Shown: piece by piece, positions 11,239-21,310 of the stretch
Layout of the letters: every line of letters starts with the position of its first letter
Position numbering within the stretch: position 1 is the first letter of the stretch
From: Isoetes taiwanensis
Taxonomy: Eukaryota > Streptophyta > Lycopodiopsida > Isoetales > Isoetaceae
Direction: 5' to 3'
Assembly (NCBI GenBank): GCA_021234155.1
Contig: JAJEKV010000665.1
Location: 58,158-122,157, forward strand
Length of the DNA stretch: 64,000 nucleotides
Translations under genes and position numbers: made by a program
The notes under the pieces: generated by a model
Databases searched by the model: none
Told to the model about the DNA's origin: nothing
Seen by the model: only the letters and a program-made list of their open reading frames with translations

Positions 11239-11776
11239 GCCTTTTCGACTCACGAGTCGAAAGGCGTACCAAAGTTTAAAATGTAAAAGTTTTAGGGGTG
11301 AAGAAGGCCTTTCGACCGGTCGAAGTAGAAAGGCGCAAAGCTGAAAACGCAGGAGAATGGGAGAAGGCCTTTCTCGCTGAAGTCGAGAAAGGCACCAAAG
11401 CCAAAAAGCGAGTTTTATAATTGACCTTTCGACTGTAGTCGAAAAGAGAAAGGCAAAAGACAAACCTTAAACGTTTTATGGGTGGAATAGGCCTTTCGAC
11501 CGCGAAGTCGAAAGGCCTCACCCCAAAACTTGCATTTTTATTTTGAGCCGCTTTCTCGACCTTGAAGTCGAGAAAGGCCTTCCCAACCCATAAAACCCGT
11601 GTTTTTCGCTTTTGAGCTTTCTCGACCGGGCGAAGTCGCAGAAAGGCCTTCGACCCATAAACTCGGCAGTTTTGTTTTGAGTCGTTTTTTCGACTCGGAC
11701 AGCATGAGTCGAGAAAGGGTACCAAAAGCTTAAAATGCAGTTTGAGGGCCTTTCTCGACTCTCAAATTAAAAGGCA
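11239..11776. repeat. array of nine hairpins, 59-67-bp spacing
   Basis: Imperfect palindromes start near 11239, 11306, 11365, 11424, 11490, 11549, 11616, 11683 and 11747. Each pairs a left arm GCCTTTCGAC or CTTTCTCGAC with a matching right arm GTCGAAAGGC or GTCGAGAAAG around a loop of a few bases. The best are 11491-11517 (11-bp arms, GGCCTTTCGAC) and 11551-11576 (10-bp arms). Between them lie diverged A/T-rich spacers with recurring CCAAAGC and AAAACGC. Minus-strand frames across the array are a by-product of the repeat. Confidence 0.75.
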
Positions 11777-11780
11777 ACTC

Positions 11781-12299
11781 GTGAGTAAAAAGTGCAATTT
11801 CAAAGCTCAAAGTCCGAGAAGGTCGAAATGAATAGCCTTCAAACATCCTATGTATTTTCTATGAAAAATACCCTCCCATAAATTTCCCACGATTTTCCAT
11901 GAAAAAATAGACCCTCCCCATGTATTATCTAATGGACACATATCCAATGGACCCTCCCCTTTCTAATGGACCATACCATATAGCTATATGAAGAGGGGAC
12001 CATTGGGCCTATATTTAGCTATGTAAAGAGTAATGCCTAATGCACATGTAAATAGCAACATATGCACCTTATAACCTATGAGAGCCTATTAGACCTATGC
12101 AAGAAATCTATTAATATGCATTAGACCTACTAATATACTTGTCCCCATTTTGTCTCTTGAACCTTCAAAATGGGTTAAACAAGGTGTAAATTATATCATG
12201 ATCTTCTAAAGTTAAATTTTTACCTTAGAATAAGAATATATGCCTAGAAAACTTGCACCATGGGAACATAATGTTTAACGGTGAATATTATTAGCATTT
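11781..12299. other. AT-rich sequence, no gene seen
   Basis: Contains short recurring ACCCTCCC and AATGGACC phrases (11870-12010), but no coding region or known element. Confidence 0.35.
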
Positions 12300-12476
12300 A
12301 TTTTTACACTTTCTTTTGAATGTATTATTTTACCCTTTTTTTCTAATACCCTCGCTTTTTCCCGCCCATGCTTGAATTTTTAAAAAATTATTTATTTCAC
12401 ACTTTCTTTTCAACGATTATTTTACCCTTTTTTTTTTCTAATACCCCTTTTTTTCCCTACCATGCTTGAATTTTAA
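12300..12476. repeat. tandem duplication of about 90 bp
   Basis: ACACTTTCTTTTGAATG...TACCCTTTTT...CCATGCTTGAATTTT at 12305-12382 recurs at 12402-12476 with small changes in the T runs and a CACTTTCTTTTCAACG start. Confidence 0.6.
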
Positions 12477-12479
12477 ACT

Positions 12480-13900
12480 TTGGTACATACCTTTGAGACG
12501 AAGTTCATTTGTACCGCTTGGGAAGAAGCTCCCAACGCCATAGTCGCTTTTACTCCACCTCCGATCCAAACTCAACCGTTTCCATTTTCATCTCCCATAG
12601 TCTCGCATGAATCTGGTTCTTCTCATTTGGAATGGGAGGCAATGGAGCATTCTGCTATACAGAAGAAAACAAGAATAAATGGGCGAAAACCGAGGAAACA
12701 GCCATAGTCGCTTTTTTGAAGCTTTTGGTTTGATTTTGGGCCTACTTCCCACGCTCGCCATGTCGCCACCTAACTCCTTCTCAAGCGAAGATTTCGGGAA
12801 GAATGGATTGAATAAATTTTCGCCAGGGTGAGATTAGAAGGTCCGGGGAGTAAGAGCCTTTGAAGAGGGCATAGAATTAAGGTCAAGATTGATCTTCCGG
12901 GCGATAAAAATACCGCGTCGAACCGGTAGATCTTCAAACCGTAACATGGAGCTTGCCATCTTCGCCAATTTCGATCGGGGCGAATTGGGCCCCCGCCATC
13001 CAAAGACATGGCGTCGGAATGCGATCTTAAAGCTCACAATTAAATGGCATTTTTCGAAACCGCCGAGAATCAAGTTCTTGGCCGCATGGTATTCATACAA
13101 AAAGAAGCGAGTATACCGATTATGCATTGTAAAACCACCGAACTACTTTGCCGAAGTCGTTTCCATACATAGGGCGAAGCAAATGAATCCTATAACCGAA
13201 AGTATTTGGCGTAGTCCCAAGCATAAACAGAAAGTGATCATCCATTCCATGCTTCGCTTTTTGAATACTTTGCCCTGCATTCCAAGAATGAAGATTATCG
13301 CCACTTTTTGTAGCCAAGATCCGCCGCTATAAACTCGCAGATTCATCTTGTATGGATCGTTGTGTGCTATTATTTGAAATGACAAGAATGGCACGGTGTG
13401 ATATTGCTACTTAACCCATTTATTCCTCCTCGCATTGATGGGGCCTGCTTAGTTGTACTCAATCCCACCTATGCCGTGGATTCAAATTAACTTAGAATAC
13501 GATTTCAAAGTTCTTACCTTTCTTGTGTGTGATCGCCAGCCAGGCCGGATCAGAGACTCACCGGGTTTTGGCTTAAGAGATCATTCGGGCACCTAGCGGG
13601 GACCTCGTTCTAAATGCCGTACCAAAGTCGCTTGTCGCCATACGCCATTTCGCTCGCCTTTTTCGGCCCACGCTGATAAGTTTTAAGCTCGCGCTTTGAA
13701 ATAAGTTAGCATTTGGGCTTATATAGAGCTCAAGGAAATCCCAGATGCTACAACAATTTCCTAGCCAATCGCTGCTTTGGTTTAGGATCTTCTACGACGC
13801 CATGGTCGCTTAATCGGGCGCCAGAGGTGCTTATGTACTTTCGTAAGTTTTTTATTCCTTTATCCCCCTTCCTTGGGATTAGAAGTTTCATCTAAACTAT
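12480..13900. other. CG-richer gene-like sequence, unassigned
   Basis: Open frames exist on both strands (plus 12480-12707 and 12889-13332; minus 12834-13127 and 13143-13394), but none gives a family I recognise. Base composition is clearly less AT-rich than the flanks, so this may be a captured or broken gene. No splice model is supported. Confidence 0.3.
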
Positions 13901-13940
13901 TTTCAGCTCCATTCTCTCGCGTGAGGCGAGAAAAAGCTTC

Positions 13941-14258
13941 GGGTGAAAGCATGCTACTTGTACCACTTTGAACCTTCGTAAGTACCTACACCGGGTACTT
14001 TTAAAACTGGTACTTTCTACTTTTTCTTTCCATTAAAATCAATCCAAAAATTTTGAGTTGAAGGTCAATAACATATCAATCTATAGTATTAGAGGATGAC
14101 AATACTATTAGAGACTAAAATGGATGAATAAACTCTCAAACTTATTGTTTATTGAGACATTAATGTAAAGTTCCTAGTACCCGGTGTTGGGTACTTTTTG
14201 GGTAGTTTCACACTCCCTAAAAGAACTTTAGATGGTACACCCTAGCATGCTTTCACCC
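13941..14258. mobile_element. MITE with 16-bp inverted ends and TTC duplication
   Basis: The left end GGGTGAAAGCATGCTA (13941-13956) and the right end TAGCATGCTTTCACCC (14243-14258) are perfect inverted repeats, flanked by TTC (13938-13940 and 14259-14261). A subterminal inverted pair around ACACCGGGTACT / GTACCCGGTGTT extends the arms. Non-coding. A 3-bp duplication fits CACTA-type or Harbinger-type elements, but TTC is not the usual Harbinger TTA/TAA. Confidence 0.65.
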
Positions 14259-14268
14259 TTCTCTTGTT

Positions 14269-14352
14269 TAATTATTTATTGTGTAAGTAATTAATTAATT
14301 ATATTATTAAGCTATTTAATTATATTATTTAATTAATTATATTTATTAATTG
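14269..14352. repeat. AT-only tract rich in TTAATTAATT
   Basis: Nearly pure A/T with self-complementary TTAATTAATT units. Likely low-complexity DNA that is easy to melt. Confidence 0.5.
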
Positions 14353-14370
14353 TCGAACTTTAGTTTAGCC

Positions 14371-14690
14371 ATGGAACCCCCCCTCCTCAGTTCTTTTTGT
14401 CATGTTCCCCTTTAGTACATTCCCCTTTAGTTGTTTTTTGGCTTCCCTCCTTCCCCTCTCCCCTTCCCCTTCTCCTCTTCCCCTCACCTCTTGCCCCCTT
14501 GCCCACCTCCCTTGCCCCCTCCCTTGCCCCTCCTCTTGCCCCCTTGCCCCCTTATTTATTATTTTGGAAAGGGTGGGGAGACCCTTGCCCCCTCGTTTGC
14601 CTCTTTGCTCTCTCTCCCTCAGCCCCTCCCCCTCCCCCCTTTTCCCTCCTCCTTCTTCCAACATATCCCTCCCCTGAGATTCGAGAAAAT
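14371..14690. repeat. polypyrimidine tract
   Basis: About 300 bases are almost entirely C and T on the plus strand, with recurring CCCCTT, CTTGCCCC and CCTCC. The proline/leucine-rich plus-strand frames and the arginine/glycine-rich minus-strand frame here are low-complexity artefacts. Confidence 0.7.
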
Positions 14691-14734
14691 TCCCAAAATT
14701 CCCAAAATTCGAGATTTGTCCCACTTTAATTAAA

Positions 14735-15300
14735 TAATGACTTATGGTGTTGATTTTGTACGCGTGCAAAATATAATTATAGGGCTCACGCCCCCACGCC
14801 ACCCCCGGTGTGAATATGCACCCAAAACCAAACGGGTCTAAGGGGGATTTTAATTTAAATGTGTTGGACCCAATGGTTGTGCGTGTTAATGGTAGTTGTG
14901 TGTTGGTTGTTATACTAAAATTTTGGCCCTTCCGGCCCTAAAAAAAAGCAAACATACGTAAAAAACATGTAAAACATGCAAAACTCCTATGATTTTCTTT
15001 CTAAAAGCATGAAATAACTGCAGGCCTTCCACATACAAATCCTTGTGATATAAAATATCAATTTCATTGTGTTGATTATTTCTATTTGCTTCCTATAAAT
15101 ATCCAAGTTGGAGCACCCAGGTTGTTTAGTGGGTAAATGTTTGAATAATACATCGATACAATATGAAACAACATATATATATGAAATGGTAATAAAATAA
15201 CCATGATATGGTATTATAATAATCGATTGTCGAGATGCTATAGTTTTCAAATACTTGAAGTATTAGATCTTTTTTCCAAAGAATCACAAAAGGTCCATAG
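14735..15300. other. AT-rich sequence, no gene seen
   Basis: Only short unsupported frames. Confidence 0.35.
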
Positions 15301-15383
15301 CCGAACCCAAAAAGGTGAATGAAACTAAAAACAAATCACTTGTCGAACCCAAAAGGTGAATGAAACTAAAAACAAATTACTTG
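15301..15383. repeat. 41-bp tandem duplication
   Basis: CCGAACCCAAAAAGGTGAAT...AACAAATCACTTGT is followed immediately by a second copy (CGAACCCAAAAGGTGAAT...AAATTACTTGT). The two differ by a few bases. Confidence 0.6.
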
Positions 15384-15904
15384 TGGAGCAATGGGAGAGC
15401 GAGAAAGGGGAAAAAAAGAACCGGAAAATGAATGAGTTCGTGGATCATAGAGCAAGGGTAAGGGCGCATTTTGGAGCAGAGTGTGGAGCAGAGGCGTGGC
15501 CGAGCCGAGCTCCTTTCAAGTAAAAAAAAACAAGAACAAAAAGCAAAAGCCGAACCCCGCCGGATCGTGCTCGCCATATTGGAGCCGAGCTCGCATCTTC
15601 GGCCGGACTTGTTTACGCCCAATATGACAATCCATGCACACTGAAGATTTTTCGTGGGCTCATATAAGAGTACACGGAGGCGCATCGACAAGCCCATAAG
15701 CTACAAACTAACTTCTCAAGGTCCACACAAAGCATCTTCTTTTTCTTCATCCGTCATTTGTCGTAATACCATGTTAAGCTTTATTGTATAACCGAAATTC
15801 TTTTTATTTTATTACTTAACATTTTCAAAGATGTTAGATATTTTATCACCTCGGGGTGACTTTTATCACCAATAATAAACTCATGCACCTTATTATTAAC
15901 CTCC

Positions 15905-16480
15905 ATCCATGCCTTGGGCGTATTTCTTCCAATCATGTGCATGAAACCTTAGTTCTTCAATTTTCTCGGATCTTTTACCATACCAAAGATCGAGTAAATG
16001 CCTCGACATAAGAACATAGCCACTTGCATCGTGGCAAATCCGGTTCAATAACTTGATCAAAGCACTCTTGACCTAGCTTCACATTTCCATATGTTCTACA
16101 GTCGTAAGCAAAGATCTCCAATAAATAATCTACGGTTTCATACATCGGAGTAAATTTTTGCTTCAAGCAAATATCCCGACGATCGAGAATGTCAATCATA
16201 CAATCAGTAGTGACGGTATCCCAGATGATGCCATGGTTCTCCCCTCATAGATATGAAGTGTCTTCGCCTTCATCCACTAAGCTTTGCATTTATCGCATGG
16301 CCGTGGGACAGCGATGGGAATGTCACTTCACTTGGTTTGACATATCTTGCATATCTCCAAGACATTGCACAGCCCATCAAAACGTTTCCGCATTGAGCAT
16401 ACCCCGATATCATTGCACCGATTCGAAAGCTAGTAATAATGCGAGATATACTCAACCTCGCTGTTAATGCCAAGAGCCCA
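15905..16480 (-). pseudogene. PPR protein C-terminal fragment
   Basis: On the minus strand: MISGYAQCGN, then VKPSEVTFPSLSH, then MIDILDRR, then RTYGNVKLGQECFDQVIE, then GYVLMS and KIEELRFHA in neighbouring frames. These match the last PPR repeats plus the E domain of plant PLS-class PPR proteins, which bind organelle RNA. At least five one-base shifts separate the blocks, several at short homopolymers. No PPR N-terminus is present, and upstream sequence is instead an ABC-transporter fragment. It lies antisense inside the WDTC1-like intron region. Confidence 0.7.
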
Positions 16481-16489
16481 TCCCCCTCG

Positions 16490-16612
16490 TGGACACGGTT
16501 TTCCCATGTGATGTAAGTACTAGATTGTCAAACAACTCAAAAACTTGATCGACTGGGTCGATGAATAGAAGCAACAACGGTTAAGCCCATCTCCTCGCTA
16601 AGCTTCTCAACG
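16490..16612 (-). pseudogene. ABCG transporter ATP-binding fragment
   Basis: On the minus strand: KLSEEMGLTVVASIHRPS, then, after one extra base, DQVFELFDNLVLTSHGKTV. This is the H-loop (switch His) region of ABCG half- and full-size transporters, whose consensus reads VVxSIHQPSSxVFELFDxL. No Walker A or signature segment was found nearby, so it is an isolated exon-sized piece directly abutting the PPR fragment. Confidence 0.65.
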
Positions 16613-17221
16613 TTTGGGTAACTAAAAGCGTAAATCAAGGCACAATACGAATCAAATATCGAGATCATTCATATGCCAAAGCATCTCAAGGGGGGCGAAT
16701 AATTCATATGAATTGCTAAGAAGTGGTTTTATGCTACCTATCCAAACCACCGGTGGCGCGGAGAAATAAAGAGCACAGATGAGATGATGCCCAAGACGCA
16801 GAAATCCGTTTGAAACCACAATACCACAAATTTCAAGGTACAAATTTTGGAAAGACGATAATGTAGCACAACCAAGGGAAGGTCTAAGGGAATGGTGAAG
16901 TCAACCCCTCGCAGCATGGTATTGCTTCGATTCTTGCCTTCTTTCTTCTAACCCTAAAATAACCCTAAAACATGATGGCACGATGCTTGCATGCAAAACT
17001 CTGAAAATGGCAACTAAAATAAAAAGAGGGCTTTTGTTGTGAGCCCTTGGATGTAAGACCATTGAAAAAAAAAAAGCTAAATCAACGACTAAGAAATGGT
17101 GCACTCTAGATGTACGCATTAGTACATCCATTCGAATACACCATGAAATCTTAGGAAAACCTTTGTGAAAAGCGTACAAAAACACAAAGAAAACCCCCTG
17201 TCATTATGCTACATATGGCAG
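16613..17221. other. no recognised gene
   Basis: Minus-strand frames at 16652-16843 and 16901-17185 have no motif I can name. They may be part of the same captured cluster. The 3' splice site of the clean WD40 exon is at 17221. Confidence 0.3.
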
Positions 17222-18597
17222 TTGCAAGCTCGTACATAGTATTGAAACTGGTCATACTGCTAATATCTTTTGTATCAAATTCATGCCGGAAACAGGAGAT
17301 GATGTCATCATCTCTGGAGCAGGGGATACTGAGGTACTAATTGCTGTGTAAAAAAGATGATTGACGATTTGCGTTATAAAATTATACTATATTAACATCT
17401 ACGAGAGACCACTTGGGTCTATGAGACAAAATATGTCCCAATCATGTCTAGCTAGGGGCGCATTTGCAGCCTCCTAGAGATATTGCTTAAAAATGAAAAA
17501 AGAAAAACTAAAACGATAAAAATCAAGAAACTTTTGTCTTCTTGGCTACCGCTCAAAGTATAAAGTGATGTCGATTTGTTTTCTTTTAAAAGATCGCTTA
17601 TGTTTTTCCTTTTATGGATCTCGCTTTCTTCAATGAGAACTTTTAACCGTGATGTTATAATCGTGCATCTATATTGATGAAATACTATGCTATTGCAGTG
17701 CGAGTGCAAAAGCTAAGTGGGTTGATGGAAGATGGAGTCGGATTTAGAGAACCTCGATCGCTTTTTTGTTGTCATACACGCCGTGTAAAAGAAGCTCGCA
17801 TAAGTCATCATGGGTATTTTGTGAACTGAACCAAGACTATACGATCATGAGGTCTCCGCCGAAATAATAGATCTCTAATTAGTATATCCTTATTGTCAAC
17901 TGGATATCGATGCTCTCGATGCATATGTCGTTTATTTTAAGCATCATGTTTATAGCTATTACGGTTTCAAATCTACATCCATAGGTTGAAGATGGAAATC
18001 CAAATGTTATCCGGAGTGCGGCGGAAGATGGTACATTAAGACAAAGATGATTTGAGAGGGTGTGCTTTGTGGTGCCAATGACCGATCAGCCGTGAACATT
18101 TTGGTAAAGTCGAGAAGAAAGTTGATTACAATTATGTTATGATAAAGGACTCCTCCTCTAGAGATACGAATTAGGGAATCCGAGAACAAGAGATCTTGAC
18201 TAGGAATAATTTCCAAACAGTGTTCTTTGTGGCATGTCATAAAATATTTAATGTGACGCTATTATCCTGCTCAATGAATTGTTGTTTGCAAGTTGTTCTC
18301 AACTAACATGAAGCTTCTTTAATGGCAGCTTGATTTACTTAAGCGGCACTAAACGATCCTTATCGATATGCCACGCCAACCTTTCTTTGAAAACCTATGC
18401 AATAAGCCCAACACGCCCCACACCATTTACTCGTTGGGGGAAGGTAGTATCTAGAGTTACTTTACTAGGAACCTCTCGCGGCCGATAAAGATACTAGTTG
18501 GAGATGAAAATGGTACGCATATTGAGTTGAATTTTTTACTTTTTCCAACAAAGATGATAATGGACAGGTTATAACATCCGCTTGCTGAATTATGCAG

Positions 18598-19185
18598 TCG
18601 TGAATTGTGTTCAAAGTCATCCGTATGATTGTGCCATTGCAACTAGCGGCATTGATAGCACAAATGGAGGGCATATCGTTAATGATGGCATTCTAAATGC
18701 AGCTGCTGGCCTGCCCAACACCGTTGCTGATCATTTGGAAAATTTTCAACTTGAAAGTCATGGTGTGAACCCAGAAGGTGCTAAGAGGAAAGAAAATGCT
18801 TCAGAAAGTATTGAAGTTTCTGACAAACTCTCTTCTCGCAGATAGTCCGTTGATTGGCCTAATAGCCATAGTTCAGCAGTCCTTCCAACAGCGTGATCAA
18901 ATATTGTATGGAGGAGAGCAGGGTGTGCACTCAACAGAGCAGGACCTTGGTGCGCTGATTATTGAGAAAGAGGAGACTGTTGGCAAGGTGAACCTAGAGG
19001 GCAAAAGTGTGAGGCAAATCAAGAAGATTGCAAAGGAGCTATCAAAGAAATTTTTGAGAAAAGACACAAGCGGTGTGTGGGAATTCCAAACGTCTAAGCC
19101 TAAGCCGGACTGCTTTGCAGATTCTCAGGGAATCAAAGATGCAAATTCTCAGTGTGCCCCTAGGTTAAGTACCACAAGCCCTTGA
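18598..19185 (+). CDS. 3' coding part of the WDTC1-like locus
   Basis: After VVNCVQSHPYDCAIATSGID, where WDTC1 proteins normally continue IKLWTP, the frame instead reads NGGHIVNDGILNAAAGLPN, and then AKRKENASESIEVSDKLSSR to a stop at 18845. An overlapping frame carries on (DSPLIGLIAIVQQSF, later KSVRQIKKIAKELSKKFLRK) to a stop at 19183-19185. The two frames may be joined by a small intron or by one missing base near 18800. The charged tail does not match a family I know. Confidence 0.4.
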
Positions 19186-20600
19186 TTATGTCTCCGCAAT
19201 AAGACAAGACACTATTGCTTAAGTGTACCCTTTAGAAAATTCAATGCCTTTACAAAACTATCCTGGAAAATTCCTTTGATCCAGTACAACATCTTTGTCA
19301 AAAGGCATGGTACTTAATGTGTTTTCACCAATCATAGAGCACACAAAATATGCCATGATGGATTCTTCTACAACTTTGTGTTCTGTGTGAATATTTCGAG
19401 GCCATTTTACTCTGTGCCTTAGATTTTCACTACACATTTTGCAAAGCCGAAGTCAAGTTGACAAAGATCTCCTTCCCTTTTACTCTATGCCTAAGATTTT
19501 TCAGTACACATTTTCCATTTCCAAAAGGTTACGACATTTTGATATCATCCAATTTGGACACAGAAAGGAGATTAATTTCCAGTTCAGATATATACATCTC
19601 CATCAATTTTAAGTAGGCCTTTGCCAATCTTCACTTTTCTTTCTCTAATCTTTGGGATGGGGTATTTTCGTGAAGAGCTCTCTTTGGACTAGCCATATGC
19701 GTGAAGAGCTCTCTTGCATTGGCCATATGATCAGCGCTGTATAAAGTGGCCCAATTGTAAGAACGCATATTTCTAACTTGAGATTTCTATGGTTATGTAT
19801 AGGTATTGTATAAAAAAACCGTAGAAGTATTCAAAATAAATAAATCCTCTGAAGGTAGCAAGCATTTGTGATTTGCGAGAAGTGTGGAGCATTGGCTCAC
19901 ATGTGTTGAGCAGATGATAAAGATACACAGTATGAATGGATAGATTTCCAGCTAGTGAAAGGGAAGGCCATAAAACATAATGAACATAATGAATGCAACT
20001 ATAAAGAGTTGGAGTGCATTTTGAAGCAAATCAACCTTTCAAACTAGCCAACCTGCAACAATTAATGGTTTAGTACAAGTAGATGATTTTGAATTGCGTG
20101 TGTTGTTTAACTCTTCTTCAAACAGATCACATTGCATGAGCATGTGCTCCAAAGTCTGGTGCGGCTCCTTAAACAAGACGTATAGGATATAATGGCATTT
20201 CTTCCCGCGGTTTGTAGTATTTTAGAAAAGCCTTGTAGCTAAGGTTATTGTTATATCATAGAATATAAGAAGTAAATTGTTACTCCTAGACAAGCAACGT
20301 GATTACGATTTCTTTGCCATATGTTTGATATCACCAAGTTCTAAACAACCACATTGGCTTGAAGAAAATGCTAGAAACAAAAACATAGATTCATGATACA
20401 AGCCTTGGCAAAGAAAATGATTATGGGTCATTCATTACGAAGGCAGTTTTACATAGCTGGGATTACATGCCTTTAAACACAGTTATGATGGTTATGATAT
20501 ATGGAGTAAGTATAAATAAAGTTATCTGGCCAATAATTAGAGTACCTTATAGATTGTAAGGGCCTCTTGGATGTAATATATTCATTGTGAACATGAATAC
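19186..20600. other. 3' flank with a weak LINE trace
   Basis: No plus-strand gene. Around 20060-20170 the minus strand encodes TLEHMLMQCDLFEEE, which resembles the zf-RVT knuckle of LINEs (compare 3240-3467). The rest is AT-rich and unassigned. Confidence 0.3.
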
Positions 20601-20604
20601 TCAT

Positions 20605-20715
20605 GGATGGTGGTTGCTTCATGGCTATCTCTTAGCCATTATAATTACACTTTGGTATGCTTAGATTTTGGGCATAATGTGGGTTCAAATCCCACATATT
20701 CAAGATCGTCTTCCA
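20605..20715 (+). other. tRNA-like T-arm, possible SINE head
   Basis: GTGGGTTCAAATCCCAC (about 20680-20696) forms a 5-bp stem with a TTCAAAT loop, the geometry of a tRNA T-arm and a near-match to box B. A weak box A-like TGGCTATCTCTTAGCC lies about 55 bases upstream. No full cloverleaf. Confidence 0.35.
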
Positions 20716-21200
20716 CGCCATTCAAAATTAGAGATATACTCTACCATAAAATGTCGAACATTAATAATGGATTCAACCTTGTAGTTTTAGAACCAAACAA
20801 ATGTCTGCACACTGGGGTGTCTCATTTTCGATGTCCCTTTTGTCCCCCAATTTAGTACTAAAATCAATAAAGGTGGTTGGAAATCTTGGAGGCAATTTCA
20901 AATTTAGAAAACAAAAATAGCAATAAAAAATCGAATTCCTTGAATCTTGGAGAACAGGGACTCAAAGTATGCGTGCATGTGTTGAGCCCCGATAAAAAAA
21001 ACTAAAACACCAACGAAATCATCATTCTTGCTTCGTCTTTTCGATATGTTCAAGGTTTGAATGGAACCAATGGATTGTGTTTCTTTTTCCTATTTGCAAC
21101 ATTCAATTTGTGAGTTATTAGCGTATTTGAATGCCTTGCCTTATGAATTATGAATTGGGCATGGAAATAGCATTCCACTGATATGTTTGAGTCCAGTATT

Positions 21201-21300
21201 TTGGGTTGCCCCTAAGGGTAAAACCCTCATCCATGTGGGTTTGTGGCATATTCCAAGTATATGTCAGTATATGCTCGAAAACATGACTTTGAAGTGTGAT
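21201..21300 (-). repeat. SINE-like 3' tail module, copy 2
   Basis: Same terminal stem-loop (21203-21226), CAAACCCAC block and ATATGC repeats as at 8090, 28687 and 31976, with an A-rich end at 21195-21202 on the minus strand. Further upstream on that strand (21262-21320) is a block also found at 38137-38190 (GTGGCTTAAATCA...CTTCAAAGTCATG). Confidence 0.6.
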
Positions 21301-21310
21301 TTAAGCCACT

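Larger units (their letters stand above)
10220..19185 (+). pseudogene. WDTC1: WDTC1-like WD40 protein, broken gene
   Basis: Exons in order: 10220-10298 (GHQG..., ...LLSGSDDTK, donor gtaagt); 17222-17333 (CKLVHSIETGHTANIF, then DDVIISGAGDTE); 17699-17830 (LFCCHTRRVK); 17985-18103 (EDGNPNVI, AEDGTLRQ, donor gtaaag); 18329-18512 (LDL..SGTKRSL, then ILVGDEN); 18598 on (VVNCVQSHPYDCAIATSGID). The motif order matches plant WDTC1/ASG2, a DDB1-CUL4-associated WD40-TPR protein. Exon 17222-17333 is clean. Exons 1 and 3-5 carry one-base shifts, several of which cancel. The first coding exon and the expected middle and TPR part are not seen. It is a decayed copy or an indel-laden consensus; the family call is firmer than the status. 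Confidence 0.65.

Noticed and set aside
11161-11725. Minus-strand frames of 100 and 149 codons
   Set aside because: They run through the hairpin array and their periodic peptides follow the repeat.
12770-13394. Overlapping frames on both strands taken as a gene
   Set aside because: No family motif and no consistent splice model; left as an unassigned CG-richer patch.
14365-14802. Four proline/leucine- or arginine/glycine-rich frames
   Set aside because: Produced by the polypyrimidine tract; stops are rare there by composition alone.
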